The notes under the pieces: model-generated
What the model was told of the DNA's origin: nothing
The model's input: only the letters and a program-made list of their open reading frames with translations
Databases searched by the model: none
Shown here: piece after piece, positions 1 through 28,493 of the stretch
How positions within the stretch are numbered: position 1 is the stretch's first letter
How the letters are laid out: each line of letters starts with the position of its first letter
Translations under genes and position numbers: made by a program
NCBI RefSeq assembly: GCF_037042905.1
Contig: NC_087253.1
Location: 14,523,001 to 14,587,000 of the forward strand
From: Lytechinus pictus
Taxonomy: Eukaryota > Echinodermata > Echinoidea > Temnopleuroida > Toxopneustidae
Length of the DNA stretch: 64,000 nucleotides
Direction of reading: 5' to 3'

Positions 1-314
1 ACAATAGTTAAAAGCTACTAAAATCCTTTAATCTGATTGGCTGATAGTAAATTTGAAACCATTAGCCTTTATGAAACTGGATTCCGGTTATCCAATGAAG
101 AGAAATAGCAAAAGGAATGACAAATATTGGGAGGTAAAGAAGATTAGAAACAAAAAGATGAAAAGGTGGATAGAGAGAAGAAAAACAATATGTAAAAGTA
201 CACAAATACATCAGAATTTAGAGTTAAAGGCTTACATAATTATGAAAGGATATTACTTAATTTCCCTTTTTAACAGGAAATATAGTAGGCTTTATCACGA
301 TAGCAATCATTTAC

Positions 315-18898
<18,584 letters not shown>

Positions 18899-18928
18899 GA
18901 TCGAATCTTTATTAAAAGCACAAAATAT
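18899..18928 (-). other. 5' UTR part of the proline-rich first coding exon
   Basis: Between the CAG acceptor at 18929-18931 and the ATG there are 30 untranslated bases. An upstream noncoding exon is implied; it was not located. Confidence 0.45.
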
Positions 18929-19310
18929 CTGCACATGAAACAAACATAAATAAATCCTCCAGAGAACGGAATGTACAGCTATATCCGCGTTGCTGGGACG
19001 AAGACACACTATATACGTCGATGTCCTATAGCTTTCCAAGGTGCATGCACCTTTCTTTCTTTTCTTTTTTTTTACTGTAAACAAAAACTGTTTACGCGAT
19101 GATTGCAGCAGCTATACAGCACTGGGCCAGTAATAAACGAACTATCTCTGACAGCCATACATGCTAGAATGACCCTCCCTGTGATCCAGGCCTGTGATAT
19201 ATGGCTACCTTATTTAAATAAGTACTTCCTGTACACTTGTGCCATCGTTTCCTTCGACGCCTTCAGGAAACAAATCGTATCTGTCAAATCACTTTCAGTT
19301 ATGACAACAG

Positions 19311-19586
19311 GGGCCCGTCTTACATAGAGTTACGATTGATACGATTGATCCGATCAATCGCAACTATGGAAAGCCAGCATAGTCAACATATAAAATGCAT
19401 GTTAAAAAAAATCTAGATATGAATGTATACCCATAAATTCATTGATTTTTTGACAATTTGGTGTGATCTCCTTTGTTTACAAAGGACATTTTGCAATTTT
19501 CCTGTAGAAATTTTTTTTGACACTGATGGATTTCCATAGAGTTACGATTGATTGGATCAATCGTAACTCTTTGTAAGACGGGGCCC
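19311..19586. mobile_element. MITE with GGGCCCGTCTTACA ends
   Basis: The left GGGCCCGTCTTACATAGAGT and the right end, read as GGGCCCCGTCTTACAAAGAG, continue inward through ATTGAT(CC)AATCG. About 276 bp. A diverged second copy lies at 28100-28372. Confidence 0.8.
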
Positions 19587-20840
19587 ATGTCTCTCTCTAT
19601 TGTAGTAATTTGAGTATACCCGTGCCATATACAGAAGAGGCCGAGAAGAGGAAATATATTACATCCCGCATATTTTACACCTGGCATCACAATAGATCAC
19701 AATATGACATATAAACTTGTTCATTGAGTTTATTGATGGCCTTCACCATGCATGAATGGTTCATCTTTAAAAAAAGTTCGAAATTTTAACAAATTCTGAT
19801 CTTCTAAAATATTTCACCCATCTGTGTATATTCCATAAAGAAATTTTAATGATCGAGATATTTAACCCCCCCCCCCCCTCCTCCTCCAATAACATGAATA
19901 AATAAACAAAATGGGTCTTTTACAATGATTCCTCCTGAAGAAAATAAGAAATGTAACTTATAAATTCCATGAGTTGAATAATAGAAATATGAATGTGAAT
20001 TCCCAATTAATTTGACAAAACATTGATTATATGTTTACTTTATAGTCTATCGACGCATGACTAACAATATACATCGCATTGTTCTAAATCTTTGTTTTTG
20101 TTCGATCATCTACGAGCCTAATTGCCTATAATACTATACAATATCGGCATAGTCTCACGAAGCATACTTTCGTGAGTGCTACCTGCTGCAGTACAGGCTT
20201 TTAGGAAAGGGGTATGTAATGTAAACTATGATGATGAGATCAACCCAAAATATTACGAGTAGTATTGATACGATACGTTTGATTTCAAGGTTGTATTTTT
20301 TTTTCATCTTCTTTCCTGCTGGTATAAAACTTATGGACCGCTTATAAGATCTTCAAAATATTCCTTTATTCGATTTTTATTCTTTATAATACTCGTGTCC
20401 ATACTTTGAATAACAATTCCAAACATTTTATTGCTTTATGTCCTAATTAAAGCTTTCGAATTGTATAAAATGTGACTTCATCGTGACATTGATCTGTTTG
20501 AGGGAAATACAGAAATACATTTATCTATACTTTCGTAATTCGTCAAAAGAAAACATGGTTACAAAATGATTAACATAATAGGCCTATGTAAAGAAATTTT
20601 TATTGACTTTATGTGGAAATAATGAAAATCTTCATCTAATCACTTTGTGTTACAACAAAGACAGTGTCACATTTTCAGGGAGAGATAAAAACAAATATTC
20701 CACATTAAATATAGAAGAAAAATAGATTTGTTCATATTCCATGATAAAGTGCAAAAGGAAAAGTGAGTGGGTTGCATCATCGGTTCCTTGTATGCATACT
20801 GACCAAGATGTGCATTAAGAAGTTTACATAATTATTGTAA
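19587..20840. other. Intergenic, nothing recognised
   Basis: AT-rich sequence with a poly-C tract at 19867-19878. No open frame of coding quality and no RNA gene seen. Confidence 0.45.
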
Positions 20841-20844
20841 TATA

Positions 20845-21230
20845 GATCACCCTATTGGCAATGCGACAAAGATGTGTAATATGTCACATGTGGACAACTT
20901 TCCCATTACTTTTATATATACTTCACTTAGCTGCCCCTTTTATCACATCTATCAGTAGATCATGTATTCTTTCTATAGGAGGGCGTGTAATACAGATTTT
21001 CAAAGAATGAATTATGGATAAATAGTTTGTATCGCCATAACAAAAAGCAAAAAGAGACATTTTGGGGGAATTTTATAGTCCATCAGAGGGAAAGTTGTTC
21101 TCATGTGACATCACACATCTTTGAAGCATTGTCAATAGGAGGATCTCCGTAGCATTTGCGATCGCAATTTTCAAATGCTCATAACTCTCTCATTATTCGT
21201 CTGATTTTTCTCAAACTTTATTGATCTTAT
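20845..21230. mobile_element. Truncated copy of the 22.0-kb fold-back MITE
   Basis: Shares the CCTATTGGCAATGCGACAAAGATGTG start, the ATGTGACATCACACATCTTTG inverted partner and the CATTATTCGTCTGATTTTTC tract with 22010-22597. Confidence 0.7.
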
Positions 21231-21389
21231 TCAAAATGTTAATAATACTTATGTAACATTCAAATCTTGAAAAGTATAGCCGTTTGATCTTTTCAACTGG
21301 TGATTCTCGTTAAACTTTGAACATTCAGCTTTAACACAGAGTTAATAATAGACATGAATAGCGCCATCTATCGGCGAAAATTTGTTTTC

Positions 21390-21815
21390 CGTTAAAAGTG
21401 GAACTGACAAAAAGTTTTATAGTGTAAAAATAGCAGAAAAAAAAATATTGGTGAAGGTTTAAGGGAAACCCACCATAGATTAAAAAGTTAAAATTTTCAT
21501 GATGACTGATATGTTTTACTTTTTAGGAGCGGATGTGGAATGATTTCTCTATCGATATACTGATGGTACAATAAAAAACATTTTGAATTTTCTGAGAAAA
21601 TGATATATCATTGATTTTTTTACCATAAAATGTCATGTAGGAAAGCTGCTCGCATATGATATCACAGATGTCGTAATTATAATTCTAGTAGTTGTCGGTA
21701 GTTGTTTTATTGTTTGATGGATTTTCCTCAAACCTTCGCCAATATTCAATATAGTGTGAAGTGTTCTGCTATTTTTAACATAAACTTTTGTCAGGATGAG
21801 CTTCGCCTTTAAAAG
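21390..21815. mobile_element. Fold-back MITE
   Basis: The left GACAAAAAGTTTTATAGTG, AAATAGCAG and GGTGAAGGTTTAAGGGAAA recur inverted on the right as TTCCTCAAACCTTCGCC, CTGCTATTTTTAAC and ACTTTTGTCAGG. Confidence 0.6.
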
Positions 21816-22009
21816 CGCACTTTGGTCATTTACCTTGCAAATTTAGGAATTCGGTATCCAGAAGCTACAAAGGTTATATCATGAAGTCTATATTTCTCTC
21901 CCTTTATATCTCAGATCTCCCACCCCCCCCCCCCCCCCTATCTCTCTTTATCACTGTATCTCATATTCTCTCTGTTTCTCACCCAATGTCATCTTTCTCT
22001 ACCTCTTAA

Positions 22010-22597
22010 AGGGGAATGAAACCTTTGGAACAAGTAGGCTTGTATCGAAACAGAAAAATCAAAGTATAAAAACAAAGAAAGTTTGAGAAAAATCGGACAA
22101 ATAATGAGAAAGTTATGAGCATTTGAATATTGCAATCACTAATGCTATGGAGATCCTCCCATTGGCAATGCGACAAGGATGTGTGATGTCACATGTGAAC
22201 AACTTTCCCTTTATATTGATGGACTATAAAATACCCAAAAAATGTATCTTTTTGCTTTTCCATATGGTGATACAAACTCTTTATCCATGATGTATTCTTT
22301 AAAAATCTGTATTACATGCCCTCCTATAGAAAGAATATATGCTCTACTGATAGATGTGAAAAAAGAGGCAGTTTAAGTGAAATATATACTTAAGTAATGG
22401 GGAGAGTTGTTCACAAGTGACATCACACATCTTTGCCGCATTGCCAATGTGAGGATCTCCATAGCATTAGTGATCTAATATTCAATGCTCATAACTTTCT
22501 CATTATTTGTCCGATTTTTCTCAAATTTTCGTTTATCTGTTTCTTTGATTTTTCTGTTTTCACACAAGCTATCTTGTTCCAAAGATTTCATTCTCCT
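22010..22597. mobile_element. Fold-back MITE at a TTAA target (piggyBac-like)
   Basis: The element starts AGGGGAATGAAACCTTTGG and ends CAAAGATTTCATTCTCCT, with TTAA exactly on both sides (22006-22009, 22598-22601). The two halves are inverted copies for nearly 290 bp each. The TTAA duplication fits piggyBac. No coding content; the short frame at 22433 is incidental. Confidence 0.8.
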
Positions 22598-23001
22598 TTA
22601 ATTTCTGAATTACCTATAAGCATAAATTACTGTATGGTGAATATGTCTACTTCCCTCATCACTTATTCAGGTTCAAATTACATTAATGAAATTGAGTGAT
22701 GCTTGGAAACATGCATTCTCCAAATATTGTATATCTTGGCAAATATTGTGATATGAATGTTGTAAAATGTAGCAAAAGATTATCCTTTTGTAGGCATACA
22801 TGATAAAACTACATTTCAAACTGTTGCATCATGGGTAATGTTCCAGCAACCCTGTGAGCAGTTTGTGCCTTGAGCTGGCGCTGTTGATCAGAGTGGTTGT
22901 TGTATACTGGCTTTAATCTACTTTAGAAATCAAATCCATGACAGACCATATTGCCAAAAACACGAATAATGTACGGTAATACTTCCAGAATCAGAATATT
23001 A
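22598..23001. other. Intergenic, nothing recognised
   Basis: No gene or clear repeat seen in this spacer between two MITEs. Confidence 0.4.
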
Positions 23002-23465
23002 GAGGCTGTTCTCACTACGTTCCTAAAACTAGTTTACTGGAAACTAGTTTAGTGGAAACTAGTTTAACGCGTAGTGAGAACGGTCGAAGCGGTCTTGGAA
23101 GCGATCTTCCAAACCAGTTTGGAAAACCACCTCGCGATGTAGTTTTCAAGATCGCTTTGCCTCGTTAAACTGGTTTTAGCGTAAGTGAGGACACAACCGT
23201 TCTTCGGGAAGCGATCTTCGCACATTTTGAGCGCGCTACTCCACACGACAGGTGTAGAATGCCCATGCTGCGGTTTTGAATTTCGCGCGAAACGTGTCAC
23301 CCCACTGAGAGCGTTTCCATAGCAACAAGAGCGCTTTACGTGAAGTGATTTTGAAAACCACTTTCGTGTGATCAAGTGGGAACGCTAGCAAAGCGATCTT
23401 CCAAAGTGGTTTCCTGAATCAGTTTCCAGTAAACTAGTTTTAGAAAGCGTAATGAGAACGGCCTC
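23002..23465. mobile_element. MITE with GAGGCTGTTCTCA ends and TTA target (PIF/Harbinger-like)
   Basis: The left GAGGCTGTTCTCACTACG and the right CGTAATGAGAACGGCCTC are inverted; TTA flanks both ends (22999-23001, 23466-23468). The interior is rich in AAACTAGTTT and GCGATCTTCCAAA words. It contains GTTTCCATAGCAAC at 23313-23326, a full match to the RFX X-box consensus. Confidence 0.78.
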
Positions 23466-23468
23466 TTA

Positions 23469-24473
23469 TTCATCATTAGTCTACAGGCACAAACCTTTGG
23501 CTTGAACATAGTGCATAGTGCAGTCTGAACATAAAGCTGGTATATCCAAGGTCTGAAATAGGAGACTATTAGGAGACTTAGTTATGTACCGTGGCTGCTT
23601 TAATATAAGAAAGATGTACAAAGCAAAATAATCAATTGAAATTCATTGCATCATCAATTTATATCCTTTGTTTCTCATATTAAAGCAAATTTGTGAAAAA
23701 CTGTACTTATTTGTTCTTCTTGAATGAGGTACAATAAAATATTAGCATTCAATAACAGTTATCAAAGTTAGCCTATAGGCTTAATTAAGCCATTGCTATG
23801 CAAATATCAATAATTGACCTCAAAACTTATTCTTTGAACTGACAATTATTTCTTATACTATTAAAAACACTAAAACCAAGCATCATGGTACATTGTACAC
23901 ACTTCATTTAAACAAGAATCAAGATGCAGATCTTGGGGAGAGCCTGGGGGGGGGCAAAGGGGGTGCATGGCCCCTCTACTCCTATTGCCCAAAATTGAGA
24001 ATTGCTCATAATATTTCATGAGAAGTGTTCCCTTTCCCCTGTTTTGGGCAAGATGTTTTTTTTTTTTGGAAGGCGATGGGGGGGGGGGGGGAAGGAGGAT
24101 TGTAAAAAAAAATAAAAGATCAGGGAGGCCAATTTCAGACTGAATTCAGACTTAAAAACATATTTGTCAGACAGAATTCAGACTTCAACACATATTTTTG
24201 GCAATAGAAAACTCCTCTTTTATGTAGAAAAAGGGTCATTCTGAATGATCATCAGAATTTTTTTATCCAGTCTAAGTACATATAGCATCCCTGAAAGATC
24301 AATAAGTTTTCTTTTGCCCCTCCCCTTACGAAATCTTGGATCCACCCCATGCGACATTCAGTCTAATATATCGCACACTACCCATTTGGGGCAGTACCTA
24401 CAATTAAAGGATAATTGAGAAAACTTCCAGGACAATTCTAAAGTTCCATTCAAGCTCTGCTCGGAACAGAATC
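23469..24473. other. Intergenic downstream flank, nothing recognised
   Basis: AT-rich with G runs at 23946-23954 and 24077-24091 and a T run at 24057-24067, probably the edge of an old insertion. No obvious AATAAA was found on the minus strand just after the stop codon of the neighbouring gene. Confidence 0.4.
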
Positions 24474-25349
24474 TCACTTGAAATATATTTCGAGCGGAGC
24501 AGCAAATTTTCTATCCTTTTTCTGCTTTGAGAGGGACTTTTTCTCCGCTGTTTCTTTCATAACCCTCTCGAAGTCTGGATGGTTGTCTTTGAAGGATACC
24601 TTCCAGAGTCTGTTGGGACTAGTCATGTGAGTTCCGAGTTTACTGCGTTGGCTCTCCCGATCGATTTCATTCATCTCCCGGAACTTTGTTGTCACTGTTG
24701 AATGCGGTTCTCCCCTGAAACGGCGCTCATGTCGAACGAACCCTTCAGGTGGGACGATGTTCCCTTCTGTGTCCATAGGTGGGACTCTCATCTGGCTGCG
24801 AAGCTTGAGGCGCTGGAAGTCTTGTAGCTCCCTCATGGAGTGGGTGATTGCCAGATGGCGTTTCTTCGGGTCGCGGATGACAGGCACTTCACTAAGGAAC
24901 TTTGTAAACGTGTGATCGCCCATTTCGGAGTGTGAGGGGACGGGTATGGGGTACATAGCCGCTATCGTTTCTTTAACTCGCCTACCAGGAGTGGATATCT
25001 TGTAGCCTTCGCCGTGACTGAAGTTCCTCCATACGTTACTGTTATACCGGTCATCCCATCGCGGGGGGAACGGTGGCCCACGCCTCCCACTTTCTACCCA
25101 CATCCGGAATGCATCAGACGGCTCAGGATTGCACGACTCTTCAACGCTGGTCCGAAGCTTGTGGTTGATTTCTATATTTGACAAAGACCGGGGCGGGAGT
25201 CTGGAGCATTTTGCTTGGATCGGTCTCAATTTGAAGGACGTCTCGTGCTGTGATTTGTCAGCATAGATGTACTCCCGCTCTTGAAGCAAAAGTTCGGGAG
25301 AGTTGTCAAAATAATTAAACAAAGGATATGTTGATACTTCACTTGCCAT
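24474..25349 (-). CDS. Pro/Arg-rich 291-residue protein, sperm or ciliary microtubule-associated type
   Basis: One uninterrupted 876-base frame. The ATG at 25349 lies 14 bases after a polypyrimidine-CAG acceptor, so a noncoding first exon lies upstream; TGA ends it at 24474. The basic protein has no signal peptide, membrane segment or enzyme motif. Notable stretches are SRLPPRSLSNIEINHKLRTS, RRGPPFPPRWDDRYNSNVWR, PGRRVKETIAAMYPIPVPSH and SPNRLWKVSFKDNHPDFERV. Regularly spaced Pro/Trp/Arg turns without domains are typical of microtubule inner and axonemal proteins. The layout recalls the testis-expressed TEPP/SPMIP8 group, but this is an impression that I could not verify. It is head-to-head with the coiled-coil gene at 28.5 kb, about 3.1 kb apart. 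Confidence 0.85.
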   Translation of the reverse strand: MASEVSTYPLFNYFDNSPELLLQEREYIYADKSQHETSFKLRPIQAKCSRLPPRSLSNIEINHKLRTSVEESCNPEPSDAFRMWVESGRRGPPFPPRWDDRYNSNVWRNFSHGEGYKISTPGRRVKETIAAMYPIPVPSHSEMGDHTFTKFLSEVPVIRDPKKRHLAITHSMRELQDFQRLKLRSQMRVPPMDTEGNIVPPEGFVRHERRFRGEPHSTVTTKFREMNEIDRESQRSKLGTHMTSPNRLWKVSFKDNHPDFERVMKETAEKKSLSKQKKDRKFAAPLEIYFK

Positions 25350-25363
25350 CCTAACTGGTCAGT
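25350..25363 (-). other. 5' UTR segment of the 291-residue gene
   Basis: Bases between the CAG acceptor (25364-25366) and the ATG. They imply an upstream noncoding exon, perhaps in the GC-richer block at 25800-25930. Confidence 0.5.
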
Positions 25364-25799
25364 CTGAAGGAAAAGAAAAAAAAGATGTCAAGGATAAATC
25401 ATAAGATAAACAATTATTTAGATAAATTAAAGTCCCTATCAATTGTATATCCTTAATTGACACATGCAATGTCAATTTTGTATATATTTTATAGGGCTAA
25501 CAATTCCCAATAGATGACGAAGAATGGTAACAATTCAATTAAATTCATCACATTAATCATTGGTGATATTTAGAACAAACCAATGTAAGTATTGCATTTT
25601 GGAAATTATGCATTCGATATACAAACTGAGACTGAGTCAAGATGATCTACTCATTTCCTGCAATCCAATATCAGATGAGAATGCTTGCAAGAAAAAAAGT
25701 AAAAACTTAATATCTATTTTGATAAATTACCTCCTGTTTATAGCATTCTGAATGTCTGAATCTCTTTCAATATCTTCAAATCGAATATATTTTCCTCAA

Positions 25800-25935
25800 A
25801 ACAGGCACAGGCTCCACAGTACGTCAGCCCTACTTCGGGTTCTTCTTCTCGCGCTCCTGGCGCGTCTGTCCCTACTCGTCGATCGGAGCAGCTAGCGGCT
25901 CACAACCCCACAGTCACTGACAAAATTAAGTGTCG
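25800..25935. promoter_or_regulatory. GC-richer block between divergent genes, candidate shared promoter or first-exon region
   Basis: An island of CpG-containing sequence (CTCGCGCTCCTGGCGCGTC, CTCGTCGATCGGAGC) stands out from the AT-rich surroundings. It lies between the start of the minus-strand 291-residue gene and the plus-strand coiled-coil gene, both of which need upstream noncoding or coding exons. No TATA box is evident. Confidence 0.3.
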
Positions 25936-26412
25936 AGATCGAGACGAGACCGAAGATTGAATTCGAACTCCAGTAACTTCTTTCGCAGGAATTTTATGCG
26001 AAGTCAAAATTTTGCAGCCTACTCCATTTGAAATGATATATTTCAAGTAGCGTGATTTTTTCCTGATTTTCCTTCCAAATCTATATAAGTAAATGGTATT
26101 TGGTTTTATATTTTCTAAAATATATATATATGTTCTCTCCGCAAATATAGTTTTAGATCCTTCGGTGCACCTGTAGCTTTTGTCCAGGTTTTTAAAGACG
26201 AGTCGATTGTATTATAGGGGGCCAAATTGGAATATTATTGCCTACAAAATACTTTTTATGACACAATATCAGCTTCAATAATCACATATTTTCTATCATA
26301 TAAATTTTAATTGATTTGTAAAAACATTAATATATGTTTTGTGCTTTTTATAAGTATAATTAAAATTTTATCGGGAACATATACCCTACAAACTAGTAGA
26401 AGCGCCCACAAG

Positions 26413-26425
26413 GTTTCTTAGCAAC
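26413..26425. promoter_or_regulatory. Candidate RFX X-box between two divergent cilia-type genes
   Basis: GTTTCTTAGCAAC fits the X-box half-sites (GTHNYY and RRNAAC) with a one-base spacer. RFX factors drive ciliary genes through such sites. A single 13-base match can occur by chance. Confidence 0.25.
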
Positions 26426-26821
26426 ATATGAAGCTGTTCGATTAATCATGCTGACACCATTTGATAATATGAATAAATTGCATTTGATCATAGATTTCCA
26501 AAAATTCTTCCAAATAATTTCCTGAATATGAATTAAATTATTACTACATATTTTTTTTTAAGTCTCGATAAACTATTTATTATGAAGTATATGTGATGAA
26601 TACATATAATAAAGCAAAGATTACAGGGAGGTAACGAAGTAGATCGAATATCCAATTAATCTTGTCCTCAAGGCTCAGCCCGGCCTGTGATGATTTCGTT
26701 TTACACCGTAAAATTGATATGCAGCCTTTTTATGCGTTCTGTGCCTTGATTTAAATAAAGTCATGGATCGAGGAGGATATGATAGAATTCTAGCTCGCTT
26801 ATTTTGGTGAGTATTATCTTA

Positions 26822-27048
26822 AATATTGACCACGAAGAATGAAAATTGAGGATTGAATCTAACATAGTCCCATCCGTTTCTTTCGGTGTACTGTAACGTT
26901 ATGGTGTCGGATCTTGCTCCTCTCTTGGTCACCTCCGCCAAGACTTCATACGCAGAGTCGAGATCGAGGAGTGTCTCACCGACCACCCAGATTACATGGA
27001 CTTGTATACAGTTGTTGATCCACACCAATTTTCCTGTGCTACCCTATT
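26822..27048 (-). CDS. Possible PDZ-like terminal exon or decayed fragment
   Basis: A minus-strand frame from a possible AG acceptor near 27049 to TAA at about 26819 reads STGKLVWINNCIQV, VVGETLLDLDSAYEVLAEVT, SDTITLQYTERNGWDYVRF. The order VxIN, GETLLDLxxAYEVL, SDTITLQY resembles the last third of a PDZ domain. Upstream on the same strand GDPSTVLEILRNEY and KGDQVDG occur but in other frames with stops. It is either one exon of an unfound minus-strand gene or a gene remnant; no partner exon was found. Confidence 0.3.
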
Positions 27049-27289
27049 AACCCATCAACCTGGTCTCCCTTCCGAAGAGGCGAAGTGAATAATAGTTAAG
27101 TACTAGTCTCAAGTCTGCTCCTCAAATCTCTCTTTTTTCTACATAAAGTTCATGACCACCGCTCCAACGTGATGTTGAATCCCTAACTTATCGGACTGGA
27201 ATTGATATATTCGTTTCTGAGAATCTCCAAAACAGTGGAGGGATCACCTAAGAGAGGTGTACCATATGGACATTGGCCTCTTGAGTCTT

Positions 27290-27425
27290 GACTTGATTGA
27301 GACATTAACAGAGTACAGAGTCAGGACCCCCTTCCCTTGGCCTTGGGGCCTCTTCCATTGACTAGTGATACCATGCGAGACCTAAAAAACACGTAAAAAT
27401 TATATTTTATCAAGATAAGGGCTCT
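27290..27425. repeat. End fragment of the 46.4-kb MITE family
   Basis: GGGGCCTCTTCCATTGACTA, GTGATACCATGCGAGACC and AAAACACGTAAAAA match the terminal part of the 46417-46997 element. Confidence 0.6.
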
Positions 27426-28099
27426 CGAAATCTTTCATTCCAGATTTTATTTCAATTTTGCCTTTCCAGTTTCTGCTCTACGAAATAACCTTGTTGATTG
27501 TTCATTGAATGAGTGCTCTACGACAGTGTTTTTAAACTACATGTGTAGTTCATTGGTCTTGCGAATTGGAAAATATGAGCCTAACGTTAGCCCTATATTT
27601 TGTGAGGCCCACATTTTTGTTTTTACTAACTAAGTTAGAGCGAGAGAAACTGTCAAACTTGGCTTAGTTGGTCTAGCTAAAATGCAAAAATAATTCATCA
27701 TAATTTAGTAATTGACTCCCACACAAAAGATACCCAAATTAATTTAGAAGCTTCGCGTAATTTGTTTGGTACAATTCACACTTTCATTGCAGTTTATCAG
27801 AATAATAATGTACTGTATCATATGTCCAAAACTCTCTTCCATCTTATCTTCAGCTTCACCCCACCCCCACAAAAATAAATTGAAGTAAATGAATAAAATG
27901 AGTGAATAAATAAATAACTAAATTAATTATTCAATTAAAATAAAAGAATAAAATATTGAAAAATTGAAAAATCTTTGCCTTGCAACTTACACTACAGCCA
28001 GCCATAACCCATAAAAACTCTTGATTTCATACACTCGACCAACCAGACTATTATCTCCATGTATTATGATATTTGCAATTTATTTTGCATGCATTTGTG
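27426..28099. other. Upstream flank or intron of the coiled-coil gene, nothing recognised
   Basis: AT-rich, with short AATAAATAAATAA tracts at 27885-27960. No exon with convincing coding content was found, although the downstream exon needs at least one upstream. Confidence 0.4.
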
Positions 28100-28372
28100 A
28101 AAAGTTAATCACGTAATAATACAATTGATCCGATCAACCACAACTATGGAAAGCCAGCAACTTTAACATCTGAAATGCATGTTTGTTCAAAATATTTTGT
28201 CTAGATATGATGTATGTATTTATACATAATTTTCTTGTAAATTCAGTGTGTTTGTTTGTTTACAAAATTATAGATATTGTGCAAATTTCCTATTTAAAAA
28301 ATTATGACATTGACGGATTTCCATATGGAGGTTGATCAGATCAATGGTAACTCTTTGTAAGATGGGGTCCAA
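28100..28372. mobile_element. Diverged copy of the 19.3-kb MITE
   Basis: Shares TTGATCCGATCAA, CAACTATGGAAAGCCAGCA, AAATGCATGTT and TAACTCTTTGTAAGATGGGG in the same order as 19311-19586. It ends about 90 bases before the splice acceptor of the coiled-coil exon. Confidence 0.75.
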
Positions 28373-28493
28373 GTTTTCTGTGTTTTTTTAATTTAAATTC
28401 AAGTATGAGAAATAAAACTGACTCCCTTTCTTCTCTTCTCTCTTTCTCTCTTTTATATTAGGCACAAGCTCTGAGGAGTCTACATTGTACACT

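Noticed and set aside
28485..28493. Earlier start (TTG at 28485) for the coiled-coil protein
   Set aside because: Not an ATG; the frame is open back to the splice acceptor, so the true choice is ATG 28494 or a start in an upstream exon.
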